Source: JACJWR01 sp963842975
GTDB taxonomy: Bacteria > Actinomycetota > Actinomycetes > S36-B12 > UBA10799
NCBI GenBank assembly: GCA_963842975.1
Contig: CAWJIH010000009.1
Coordinates: forward strand, 806,001 to 870,000
Length of the DNA stretch: 64,000 nucleotides
Reading direction: 5' to 3'
The translations under genes were made by a program, and so were the position numbers. The notes under the pieces were generated by a model. That model was given only the letters and a program-made list of their open reading frames with translations, was not told where the DNA came from and did no database searches. The stretch's first letter is position 1; every line of letters starts with the position of its first letter. Below, in pieces: positions 24,674 through 32,661 of this stretch.

Positions 24674-26083
24674 TCAACTGTCTGTCGGTTGCTTCTGCCT
24701 GAGCGTGAATATCGCCACGATGAGTCCGATGCCTGCCACGCCGGCGGCAAATGTCAGGGTCGGGATGAGCGCAGCGACAAATTCCGTCTGAGTAGCCGAA
24801 CCCGGTGCAACATCCCGGCCGATCCCGGTGGTGAGCAACGCACTCAGCAGACCAATTCCGAGTGTTCCGCCAAGCTGTCGAGACATGGAAATGATCCCGT
24901 TGGCGGTTCCCTGCTCCTGGTTATCCACTGAATTGACTGCTGCCCGTTGCGCTGGCCCAAACACCAATCCGATCCCGACGCCTTGAATAACCAACGGAAG
25001 GATGAGATTTGTCGCTGATGCGCCGACCGTGACTTGCGTCTGCATCATCAGGGAAGCTGTCAGAGCGCACATTCCCACGACGATTGGCCAATAGTGGCCG
25101 AATCTGTCGACGACAGCACCCACCATCAGCGAAACCACCGCCGCTGTCCCCGTCATGCTGGCCAATAGGAGACCAGATGCAGCGGCACTGACGTCAAGAA
25201 CTGTCAGCAGGTATAGCGACTGGATAAACATGATTCCCAAGTAGACGAAATACATCACCGCCGAGACGACTGCTGCACCAGCGAACATGCGATTGGCGAG
25301 TTTGGAAATATTGATGAGCGGTTTCCGTACTCTTCTCTCAACCCAGGGGATGGCCAACATGACCCCGGCGCCGGCAATCATCAGACCAAGCGGAATGGGT
25401 GAAGTCCAACCACCTGTGCCCGCATAGTGAATCCCGATCGTGATCAATGCTGGGAAGGCCGCCAACATCGCGATCCCCCAGAAGTCGGAAGGGCGATCGG
25501 CATTGTCGTTGCGGCTTTCAGGTGTCGATCGCAGTGCACACAGGAAGGCGATGGCCGCAAGAGGAAGGTTGAGCCAGAAGATATACCGCCAAGACAAGTG
25601 AGTCGTGAAGTAGCCGCCAACAATCGGACCGGCAACTGTCCCAGCTTGGGTAACGGCCGCCCAGATCCCCAGGGCTCGCCCTCTTCGTTCCGGCGGGTAG
25701 GCCACGGAGATCAGGGACAACGAGGCAGGTGCCAGCAAAGACGTGAACAAGCCCATGCACGCGCGGGCTGCGATCGCTAGTTCACCCGACGGACTTGAGG
25801 CAATGACAACGGCAGTTGCCGCCACGCCCACCAATCCAACTGTCCACACCCTTTTCCGGCCGAAACTATCCCCGAGCCGACCACCGATAACCAGAAACAT
25901 CGCCAGTACGAGGACATAGGCATCAACAAACCACGTGGCAGTAGATGCCGAATACCCGAACTGTCGGGCAATTTCTTCGATCGCAACATTGACTGCCGTT
26001 GTGTTGAAAATGACGATGAAGTAGCTGATGCTCGCGGCGGCGAGCGTTAAGGCTGGGCGTGGTTTGATGGGCGCCTTAATCAC
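24674..26083 (-). CDS. MFS drug efflux transporter, DHA2 family
   Basis: A 469-aa major facilitator protein with about 14 hydrophobic segments. The DHA2 signature is seen in the first segments (SYFIVIFNTTAVNVAIEEIARQ) and in the motif A loop GGRLGDSFGRKRV; motif C-like glycine/proline pattern VTQAGTVAGPIVGGY is also present. It likely exports drugs or metabolites with proton antiport, like EmrB/QacA. GTG start with a gggtgagg Shine-Dalgarno. GC is lower than in the flanks and an IS3 remnant lies 265 nt beyond its 3' end, suggesting transfer. Confidence 0.9.
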   Translation of the reverse strand: MIKAPIKPRPALTLAAASISYFIVIFNTTAVNVAIEEIARQFGYSASTATWFVDAYVLVLAMFLVIGGRLGDSFGRKRVWTVGLVGVAATAVVIASSPSGELAIAARACMGLFTSLLAPASLSLISVAYPPERRGRALGIWAAVTQAGTVAGPIVGGYFTTHLSWRYIFWLNLPLAAIAFLCALRSTPESRNDNADRPSDFWGIAMLAAFPALITIGIHYAGTGGWTSPIPLGLMIAGAGVMLAIPWVERRVRKPLINISKLANRMFAGAAVVSAVMYFVYLGIMFIQSLYLLTVLDVSAAASGLLLASMTGTAAVVSLMVGAVVDRFGHYWPIVVGMCALTASLMMQTQVTVGASATNLILPLVIQGVGIGLVFGPAQRAAVNSVDNQEQGTANGIISMSRQLGGTLGIGLLSALLTTGIGRDVAPGSATQTEFVAALIPTLTFAAGVAGIGLIVAIFTLRQKQPTDS

Positions 26084-26348
26084 GATTGCCTCACCCTGCG
26101 ATGTCAGTGGCCAACCGGAGATGAGGAAGGTATCGCTATCGTCGGCGTTCCGATGAAACCCCTGCTTGTCAGTAGATGCTTGGAGGTCGCGAACGCCACC
26201 TGCGTGATCGGCATGATCCGAAACCTACCGGAGGGTGCGAGCAGCGCGCTGAGTCCTGTCTCACACCCAGGGGGTGTTCGTTGAGCAAGTGGCGACAAAC
26301 GGATGGCTCGCCGCACGGTATTTGCACAGGGCCGGATTTGGGGGTCAG

Positions 26349-26372
26349 AAACCACCCCTGACCTGCACAAAC
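26349..26372 (+). repeat. 24-nt direct repeat, copy A (possible attachment site)
   Basis: The 24 nt beginning AAACCACCCCTGACCTGCAC are identical to 27929-27952. Here the repeat is preceded by GGTCAG, so GGTCAG / CTGACC can form a small hairpin. The integrase-like fragment begins 16 nt downstream. Confidence 0.7.
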
Positions 26373-26387
26373 TCGTGGTCGTCACTG

Positions 26388-26610
26388 ATGCCGACCCAGC
26401 GGCACCCACGGGGTAGTGGATCGGTCCGCCAGTTGCCCTCTGGTGCCTACCAGGCCAGATTCTCCTCGATGGCCGCCAGGTGAGTCGGACAGTGGAGTCC
26501 AAGGCCGGCCGCCGATCTCTTTCACGAGCCATAACGCTCAGCCAGCTGCCGGCGGGCTCTGCTGATTACTGGGCGCCGCGTGAGGCTGCGCGAACTCGTC
26601 GGTTCCTGAC
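26388..26610 (+). pseudogene. Tyrosine integrase N-terminal remnant
   Basis: From ATG 26388 the frame encodes MPTQRHPRGSGSVRQLPSG followed by AYQARF, which looks like the arm-type DNA-binding domain at the start of phage and island integrases. It stops at 26483. Continuing homology-like pieces (LDGRQVSRTVESKA, then AADLF, and DYWAPREAA) are spread over all three frames, as expected after several indels. The 3' limit is uncertain and no catalytic Arg/Tyr region is visible. The call rests on motif resemblance alone. Confidence 0.45.
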
Positions 26611-26804
26611 TCCGAGACGCGGTGCAACATGGTTCCGGCGTCGAGGTTGGGCCCTGCCGGCGCGAAGCCGCATCACTCGTAGACGAAGCCGCATCCCGGG
26701 TCCGAGGCCGTCGAGTGCCGCAACCAGGCCACAGCGGGCCGGCTGCGGATTCCGCAACCTGGACACCTGTGAGATGCATAATGGCCCGAGTCGAAGGAGT
26801 CATC

Positions 26805-27584
26805 ATGCGGGGAATCTTGAATGCCACACCTGCGTGGCTGCTGATCAGCGTCTGCTTCGCCTTATTCGCGGGTATCTGCGCCGTCACGCGCCATCTGGTG
26901 CGCACCCGCACGTCGCAGGAGCGCCGCGACGAACTGGCCGACTACGCCGGCAAGCTGCTCAGTCCTCTGGGCGCCACCTTCGCGTTCCTCGTCGGTTTCG
27001 CCATCACCATGACTTGGTCGGCCCTGAGCGCCGGCCAGGACGCGGTTGATCTGCAGGCGTCGGCGGCACAGCAGGTGTCCTGGTCCAGCAACAACATCGC
27101 CGACCAGGCCGGCGCTGCCGAGGTGAACACCGCACTCATTGCCTACCTTCAACTGGCCACCACCAGCGACGTGCCAGCACTGGCCGAGGGTCAGTTCAGC
27201 GTGCTGCCGTCGGCGACGTCGTTTGACGAGTTGCAGGACAGCGTTCACATAGTGGCCTACTCGGGCGGCAATTCGGTGCCGGAGGCGAGCGGGATGGTTT
27301 CCGCGGCCGCCTCGTTGACGGCGGCGCGTAGCAAGATGGTGGCGGTCGCGCAACGATCGCTGCCACCGTTGATCATCGTCTTGATCCTGCTGTCCGGGGC
27401 TCTGCTGGCGGTCGGCATGGGGACCTCGGCCGCCACCGTCAACCGGCCGACGCTGATGTACGCGTGGGCCTTCGTGGGCGGATTATCCCTGGCTATGGTG
27501 CTGTTGCTGGACTTCCCGTTCGGCGGCCCAATCCACGTGAGCCTGGCGCCGCTGGACGCGGTGGCACAGGACCTTGCGTCCTGA
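26805..27584 (+). CDS. DUF4239 (bestrophin-like) membrane protein
   Basis: A 259-aa protein with four hydrophobic segments: near the N-terminus (WLLISVCFALFAGICAV), residues about 47-66 (GATFAFLVGFAITMTW), and a C-terminal pair (PPLIIVLILLSGALLAVG; AWAFVGGLSLAMVLLLDFPFGG). The FLVGFAI segment followed by a long soluble domain and the final pair is the DUF4239 pattern, distantly bestrophin-like. Start ATG 26805 has a proper Shine-Dalgarno (gaaggag) 5 nt upstream; the ATG at 26781 does not. Function unknown. Confidence 0.85.
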   Translation: MRGILNATPAWLLISVCFALFAGICAVTRHLVRTRTSQERRDELADYAGKLLSPLGATFAFLVGFAITMTWSALSAGQDAVDLQASAAQQVSWSSNNIADQAGAAEVNTALIAYLQLATTSDVPALAEGQFSVLPSATSFDELQDSVHIVAYSGGNSVPEASGMVSAAASLTAARSKMVAVAQRSLPPLIIVLILLSGALLAVGMGTSAATVNRPTLMYAWAFVGGLSLAMVLLLDFPFGGPIHVSLAPLDAVAQDLAS

Positions 27585-27844
27585 CAGCACATTCGGTGGC
27601 GGAGTTCACCTTGTGCGACTCGCATGTGACCCTTCCGGCCTAGCCGGGGATGATCGCCCAGTGCGGTGAACGCTCCCGGCCGGATCATCTTCGTGGCTAG
27701 GCGCGGGCGTCTGCGGAGACGAATCCTGACGCGGCCTGATAGGCGGCGAAGGCGGCCACATCCTGGGACGGGTGGAGGCGGCCTGCCCTGGCGCCTCTGA
27801 CCCAATCGCGAGACCTCACGATTGACCCACAGAGATGGAGACCC

Positions 27845-27913
27845 AATTCGACCGAAACCCGACGAAACGACCAGAGACTTCAGTCGATTCAGCGGTGTCT
27901 GGTCGATTCAGCC
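27845..27913 (+). repeat. Dispersed repeat, copy 2
   Basis: Aligns gap-free with 22657-22725 over 69 nt, sharing AATTCGAC, CGACCAG, GTCGATT and TGGTCGATT. The internal arms here (GACCAGAGAC ... GTGTCTGGTC) also pair, while the exact bases differ from copy 1, so the folding is conserved better than the sequence. Confidence 0.65.
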
Positions 27914-27928
27914 CGGCGAGCAGCCTGA

Positions 27929-27952
27929 AAACCACCCCTGACCTGCACAAAC
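27929..27952 (+). repeat. 24-nt direct repeat, copy B, abutting tRNA-Val
   Basis: Identical to 26349-26372. It lies 2 nt beyond the encoded CCA of the tRNA-Val gene, a usual neighbourhood for integrase attachment sites. Confidence 0.7.
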
Positions 27953-27954
27953 AA

Positions 27955-28029
27955 TGGTGGGCGATACTGGGTTCGAACCAGTGACCCCTTCGGTGTGAAC
28001 GAAGTGCGCTACCACTGCGCTAATCGCCC
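27955..28029 (-). tRNA. tRNA-Val (CAC), with encoded CCA
   Basis: Cloverleaf is complete on the minus strand: acceptor GGGCGAT / ATCGCCC, anticodon arm CTTCG-TTCACAC-CGAAG with anticodon CAC, T arm with GGTTCGAACC-type loop (CTGGTTCGAACCCAG), discriminator A and an encoded CCA (75 nt in all). It decodes GUG. Confidence 0.97.
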
Positions 28030-28201
28030 TTGCTCGTACGTCGAACGTACCTGCGGAAGGCTACCAGACCCGCGGCAGGCGGAATTCGGGACCTCCGCCG
28101 GCTCACCTCCGCCGTCTCACCTCCGCCGGCGCGGACCTGCAGAGTGCGAGATCGGCATCACTCCGCGTAGGGTTGAGTCAACTCCAACCATTGGTGGACG
28201 A

Positions 28202-29863
28202 GTGGCATCAGTCGACGACCACGACGGTCTGACCTCCGAGGTCGCTGCTTCATTCGCAGACCTGCGGTACGTCGCCACGATGTCACCCGAGCATCGGCTC
28301 CTGCACGTGAGTGTTCACCCACAGTTGAGCCAGCAGTTGTTCCCCGCTGAGCCTGATCACGACGTCCGGCAAATCGAGGGGTTGCTTGTGTGTGCGCAAC
28401 TGCTCGCGAAGTGGCAGGAGTTGTCCGAGTTCGGCACATCGACCGAACTCAACTGCGAACACCAGACAGCAACTGGCGGCCAGGTGTGGCTGCACCACAG
28501 GTTCACGTTGCGGCGCACGACGGCCGGAGCCACCATCATCGTGGGCGCCGCGCGTGACATCACGGCTGAGGTTGTGGAGCGCAACCGGATCGCCGAATCC
28601 GCGAACCTCTATCGCGAAGTCGCGGAGAACTCTGCCGACTTCGCGATGCGCACAACGCCCGAACGGGTCATCGAATACGTTTCGGATTCCGTCACCGGGG
28701 TGCTCGGCTGGACTCCCGCGGAATTGCTCGGAGTAACGGTCCCGAGCCTCATCCACCCGGACGATCAAGAAATGGCCCGCTACCTCTCGGCCCGCCTCAA
28801 CCAGGGCGAGACAGTGTTTCTGCACACCCGATTCCGCACAAAGTCGGGGCGGTACATCTGGATGGCTCAGCACGTCAAACCGATCTTCGGTGCAGATGGC
28901 ACCGTCGTCGCACGCGCCGGCGTGTGGCGCGACGTCACCGCGGAGGTCGTCGCTCAGAAGGCTCTGGCCCAATCGGAAGAGCGGTTCCGGTTGGCGATGC
29001 GCTCTGCCCCAGAGGGGGTCGCACTGATCGGACCAAACAGGGAGTTCCTGGCGGTCAATCCGGCACTGTGCCGAATCCTCAAGCGGGACGAGCGCTGGCT
29101 GCTAACTCATGGGATGGCCGACATCCTGCATCCCGAGGATGACCAGCTCGAGCAGTCCTTGCACCAGGCCCGCACCGAGATCGGCGAAGAAGCTCCGACG
29201 GCCGAGTTGCGGTGCATCAGGGCGGATGGCGCCACGGTGTGGGTGAAGGAATCCGTGGGAACACTTCGAGCACCCGAAGGGGAGGAGACCTCCGTCGTCC
29301 ACTTCGTTGATATCAGCGAATCTCGGGCTGCCGCCGAGCGCCTACGCTTCCTCGCCCAGCACGACGACCTGACCGGCCAACTGCGGCCGGCAGCGCTCAC
29401 TGCCCGGCTGGAGGCGATGCTCGAACGGCGTAGGGAGCAAGCAGTAGGTCAGCTCGTCGTCATCTTCGTCGATGTGGACGGTCTCAAAGCGGTCAACGAT
29501 TCGCTGGGTCACGAGGCTGGAGATGAGGTGATTCGGGTCGCGGCGCAACGCATCGCCTCCACGGTGCGGAGCAGCGACGTGGTGGCTCGTATCGGCGGGG
29601 ACGAATTCGTGATCGTGCTCGACGCGGTGCGGCAGCTGAGTGATGCGCTGACTGTGGCCGACAAGTTGCAGGAGAACTTTGGCCGTCCGATCGCAGTACG
29701 CGAGCACGGGTTGACCATGAGTCTGAGCATGGGTGTCGCCGTTGCCGAATCAGCTGATTCAGCGGACGACCTGCTGCGTCGCGCGGACGTGGCCCTTTAC
29801 GCCAGCAAGCGGTCCGGGCGAGCGCGGGCAACGGTCTACTCCCCGCAATTGGAGACTCACTAG
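28202..29863 (+). CDS. PAS-PAS-GGDEF diguanylate cyclase
   Basis: A 553-aa soluble signalling protein. Two PAS/PAC sensor domains can be seen, about residues 130-255 (ENSADFAMRTTPERVI, IHPDDQ, WRDVTAEV) and 260-385 (FRLAMRSAPEGV, LHPEDD, FVDISESR), preceded by a divergent N-terminal region of about 120 residues. The GGDEF domain follows (DDLTG, then the intact GGDEF motif), with an RxxD inhibitory site (RSSD) five residues upstream. It should make cyclic-di-GMP with product inhibition. There is no membrane segment. The GTG at 28202 follows a TAGGGT -10-like box (28168-28173); no gene is close enough to be its partner. Confidence 0.9.
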   Translation: MASVDDHDGLTSEVAASFADLRYVATMSPEHRLLHVSVHPQLSQQLFPAEPDHDVRQIEGLLVCAQLLAKWQELSEFGTSTELNCEHQTATGGQVWLHHRFTLRRTTAGATIIVGAARDITAEVVERNRIAESANLYREVAENSADFAMRTTPERVIEYVSDSVTGVLGWTPAELLGVTVPSLIHPDDQEMARYLSARLNQGETVFLHTRFRTKSGRYIWMAQHVKPIFGADGTVVARAGVWRDVTAEVVAQKALAQSEERFRLAMRSAPEGVALIGPNREFLAVNPALCRILKRDERWLLTHGMADILHPEDDQLEQSLHQARTEIGEEAPTAELRCIRADGATVWVKESVGTLRAPEGEETSVVHFVDISESRAAAERLRFLAQHDDLTGQLRPAALTARLEAMLERRREQAVGQLVVIFVDVDGLKAVNDSLGHEAGDEVIRVAAQRIASTVRSSDVVARIGGDEFVIVLDAVRQLSDALTVADKLQENFGRPIAVREHGLTMSLSMGVAVAESADSADDLLRRADVALYASKRSGRARATVYSPQLETH

Positions 29864-30030
29864 TGTCGGACCAGTCCGGCTGTCGCCAAGGCACGGGGGA
29901 CACCTGTGGTGTGCTTCCCACCTGAGGGTGGCAAACCTGCTGACCTCGACGCCAACGGCATCATCGAAGCTCTGGCCGCGCCGCGGGCAGACGGTGACTG
30001 AGGTCGTCGAGCCATCCAGGCGCCGACCGC

Positions 30031-30036
30031 TAGGCT
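30031..30036 (+). promoter_or_regulatory. -10 box (TAGGCT) before thrS
   Basis: TAGGCT fits TANNNT. The predicted transcript start near 30043 leaves a 22-nt leader with a GGAAGGG Shine-Dalgarno before the TTG start. No T-box leader is possible in this space. Confidence 0.5.
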
Positions 30037-30064
30037 GAGCGCACCGCCGCCGGAAGGGAAACCC

Positions 30065-32107
30065 TTGACCATCACCGTTGTGCTTGATCCAGATGGCCAG
30101 TCGCAGTTACTGCCAGCGGGCTCGGATGCCGCCGCCCTGTTCCGCGACCAGCGCGACGTCATCGTCGCGCGTGTGAATGGCGAACTGGTCGATCTGGCGA
30201 CGACGCTCCACGACGGCGACCGGGTGGCGGGAGTCACCGCTGAGGAGCCAGACGGCCTCGCCGTGCTTCGACACTCCTGCGCGCACGTGCTGGCCCAAGC
30301 CGTGCAACAGGTCGACCCGGACGCCAAACTCGGTATCGGACCTCCCATCCAGGACGGTTTCTACTACGACTTCGACGTTTCGCGCCCCTTTACACCCGAG
30401 GATCTGGCCGAACTGCAGAAACGCATGACGGCAATCATCAAGTCTGGCCAGCGATTCGAACGTCGCGTGGTCACTGATGATGAAGCGCGCACGGAATTGG
30501 AGTTCCAGCCCTACAAGTTGCTCCTCATCGCAGCCAAGGGCGGTTCGGGTGGCGCCGCCAACGGCAGCGACGACAATGACGGTTCCAGCCAGCCGGATCC
30601 CGACATCATGGAAATCGGCGGCTCCGAACTCACCATGTACGACAATGTCGACCGCCGGGACCAAACGGTGTGGACCGATCTGTGCCGTGGACCGCATGTG
30701 CCCACCACCCGGCACATCCCGGCGAACGCTTTCAAACTGATGCGGACCGCCGCGGTGTATTGGATGTCCGACGACCACAACCCGCAACTCCAGCGCATCT
30801 ACGGCACAGCCTGGCCCACCAAGGACGCGCTGCGCGCACACCTCACCTTCCTTGAGGAGGCCGCCAAGCGTGACCACCGCCGGTTGGGTGCCGAACTGGA
30901 CCTCTTCAGTTTCCCCGAACGCATCGGATCGGGTCTACCGGTGTTCCACCCCAGGGGAGGTGTGATCCGCAAAGAGCTCGAGGACTATTCGCGGCGCCGC
31001 CACGAGGAAGCCGGATACGAGTTCGTCTACACCCCGCACATCACCAAAGCCGGCCTCTTCGAGACCTCCGGCCACCTCGACTGGTACGCCGAAGGCATGT
31101 ACCCGCCGATGCACCTCGACGCCGAAACCAGTCCCGACGGAACCGTGCGCAAACCCGGCCAGGACTACTACCTCAAACCGATGAACTGCCCCATGCACAA
31201 CCTGATCTTCGATTCCCGGGGCCGTTCCTACCGCGAGCTTCCGTTGCGGCTGTTCGAATTCGGCCACGTGTACCGCTACGAAAAGTCCGGGGTGGTGCAC
31301 GGGTTGACCCGGGCCCGCGGGTTCACCCAGGACGACGCACATATCTATTGCACCCCGGAGCAGATGCCCGAGGAACTCTCCAACCTGCTTACCTTCGTGC
31401 TCGAACTGCTGCGCGACTATGGCTTGGAAGATTTCTACTTGGAACTTTCCACGCGTGATCCGGCGAAATCGGTGGGCGAGGACGCGGACTGGGATCGGGC
31501 CACCGAGGCGCTTCGGGAGGCAGCGGTTGCGCAGGGCCTCGAGCTTGTGATGGACCCCGGCGGGGCGGCCTTCTACGGGCCGAAGATTTCGGTACAGGCC
31601 AAGGACGCTATTGGGCGCTCCTGGCAAATGTCCACCATCCAGGTTGACTTCCAACTCCCCGAACGCTTCGGCCTGGAATACACCGCAGCCGACGGCAGCC
31701 GAGCCCGACCGGTGATGATCCACCGGGCGCTGTTCGGCTCGATCGAACGATTCTTCGCAGTGCTCCTCGAGCACTACAACGGGGCGTTTCCGCCGTGGCT
31801 GGCGCCGGTGCAGGTGGTGTGTGTGCCGGTTTCGGACGCCCACATCGACTACCTCGAGCAGGTGGCTGCCCAGTTGCGGGCGCGTGGAATCCGAGTGGAG
31901 GTCGACACCAGTTCGGATCGAATGCCCAAGAAGATCCGCAACGCGACCAAGTCCAAAGTCCCCTTCATCCTGATCGCTGGCGATGAGGATCAGGCGGCCG
32001 GGGCGGTGTCGTTCCGGATGCGCGACGGCTCGCAGGACAACGGGATTCCGGTGCCTGAGGCAATCGAGCGCATCAGCGGCATCATCGAGGCGAAGGCCCA
32101 GGCGTGA
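30065..32107 (+). CDS. thrS: Threonyl-tRNA synthetase
   Basis: Charges tRNA-Thr. The 680-aa protein contains the TGS domain at the N-terminus, the editing domain with HSCAHVLAQAV and a late HVPTTRHI-type segment, the class II catalytic core (motif 2 FRYEKSGVVHGLTRARGFTQDDAH, zinc-ligand Cys in MNCPMHN) and the anticodon-binding domain at the C-terminus. A 20-residue Gly/Asn/Asp-rich insert sits near residue 165. TTG start with upstream ggaaggg. The HIT gene overlaps its stop (GTGA), as in the thrS-Rv2613c pair of mycobacteria. Confidence 0.97.
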   Translation: MTITVVLDPDGQSQLLPAGSDAAALFRDQRDVIVARVNGELVDLATTLHDGDRVAGVTAEEPDGLAVLRHSCAHVLAQAVQQVDPDAKLGIGPPIQDGFYYDFDVSRPFTPEDLAELQKRMTAIIKSGQRFERRVVTDDEARTELEFQPYKLLLIAAKGGSGGAANGSDDNDGSSQPDPDIMEIGGSELTMYDNVDRRDQTVWTDLCRGPHVPTTRHIPANAFKLMRTAAVYWMSDDHNPQLQRIYGTAWPTKDALRAHLTFLEEAAKRDHRRLGAELDLFSFPERIGSGLPVFHPRGGVIRKELEDYSRRRHEEAGYEFVYTPHITKAGLFETSGHLDWYAEGMYPPMHLDAETSPDGTVRKPGQDYYLKPMNCPMHNLIFDSRGRSYRELPLRLFEFGHVYRYEKSGVVHGLTRARGFTQDDAHIYCTPEQMPEELSNLLTFVLELLRDYGLEDFYLELSTRDPAKSVGEDADWDRATEALREAAVAQGLELVMDPGGAAFYGPKISVQAKDAIGRSWQMSTIQVDFQLPERFGLEYTAADGSRARPVMIHRALFGSIERFFAVLLEHYNGAFPPWLAPVQVVCVPVSDAHIDYLEQVAAQLRARGIRVEVDTSSDRMPKKIRNATKSKVPFILIAGDEDQAAGAVSFRMRDGSQDNGIPVPEAIERISGIIEAKAQA

Positions 32108-32658
32108 AACCCGACGACGGTGGAGTGCCGGCTCCGCCTGGCGCCGGGCCGGACCGATGGGACAGGTTGTGGACTCCGCACCGGATGGCCTACATCAAAG
32201 GCGCCAACCGACCGTCCGGCGGCGCCGAGGAAGTCGACTGCCCGTTCTGCCGGGTACCGACCATGGCCGAGCCGGAATCGCTGATTGTGCACCGGGGGGA
32301 CACCGCCTTCGTGGTGCTCAATCTGTACCCGTACAACTCCGGACACCTACTGGTGTGCCCCTACCGGCATGTGGCCGATTACACCGACATCGACGATGCG
32401 GAGATGGCCGAGATCGCTCACCTCACCCAGCAAGCGATGGCTACGCTACGTGCCGCAGCCGCACCGCACGGCTTCAACCTCGGCATCAACCAGGGCAACA
32501 TTGCCGGCGCCGGGGTAGCCGCCCACCTGCATCAGCATGTGGTCCCGCGCTGGGGCGGAGACATCAACTTCATGCCAATCGTCGGCGGGACCAAGACCAT
32601 GCCGATGCTGCTGGAGCAAACCCGAGACCTGCTCGCCGAGCACTGGCCCGGCAACTGA
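32104..32658 (+). CDS. HIT family hydrolase (Ap4A phosphorylase-like)
   Basis: A 184-aa histidine-triad protein with the catalytic motif AHLHQHVVPRW (HxHxH) and the N-terminal CPFC pair typical of actinobacterial Rv2613c-type Ap4A phosphorylases. Linked to thrS by a 4-nt overlap; synthetases make Ap4A as a side product, so turnover of that nucleotide is a sensible role. The start lies at GTG 32104. Confidence 0.92.
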   Translation: MKPDDGGVPAPPGAGPDRWDRLWTPHRMAYIKGANRPSGGAEEVDCPFCRVPTMAEPESLIVHRGDTAFVVLNLYPYNSGHLLVCPYRHVADYTDIDDAEMAEIAHLTQQAMATLRAAAAPHGFNLGINQGNIAGAGVAAHLHQHVVPRWGGDINFMPIVGGTKTMPMLLEQTRDLLAEHWPGN

Positions 32659-32661
32659 GCG

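Larger units (their letters stand above)
26084..26804. other. Degraded stretch between efflux pump and DUF4239 gene
   Basis: No intact gene in about 720 nt. It contains a 24-nt direct repeat at 26349-26372 and an apparently frameshifted tyrosine-integrase N-terminus (see separate entries). A 43-codon frame at 26152-26283 starts with ATG but has no Shine-Dalgarno and no recognisable family. Nothing else is supported. Confidence 0.6.
27585..27954. other. Intergenic stretch between DUF4239 gene and tRNA-Val
   Basis: About 370 nt without a gene. It holds the second copy of the dispersed 69-nt repeat (27845-27913) and the second 24-nt direct repeat (27929-27952), which ends 2 nt from the tRNA CCA end. 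Nothing else stands out. Confidence 0.7.

Noticed and set aside
26104..26532. Minus-strand frame of 142 codons
   Set aside because: Composition and residue pattern look like an out-of-frame reading of the degraded integrase region; no domain recognised.
28036..28051. GTACGT-cga-ACGTAC palindrome upstream of tRNA-Val
   Set aside because: Short palindrome near a promoter, too common by chance in GC-rich DNA to call as an operator.
29864..30064. Short frame ending in DLDANGIIEALAAPRADGD before thrS
   Set aside because: About 30 codons from an internal GTG, weak start context and no known family; left uncalled though it could be a fragment.
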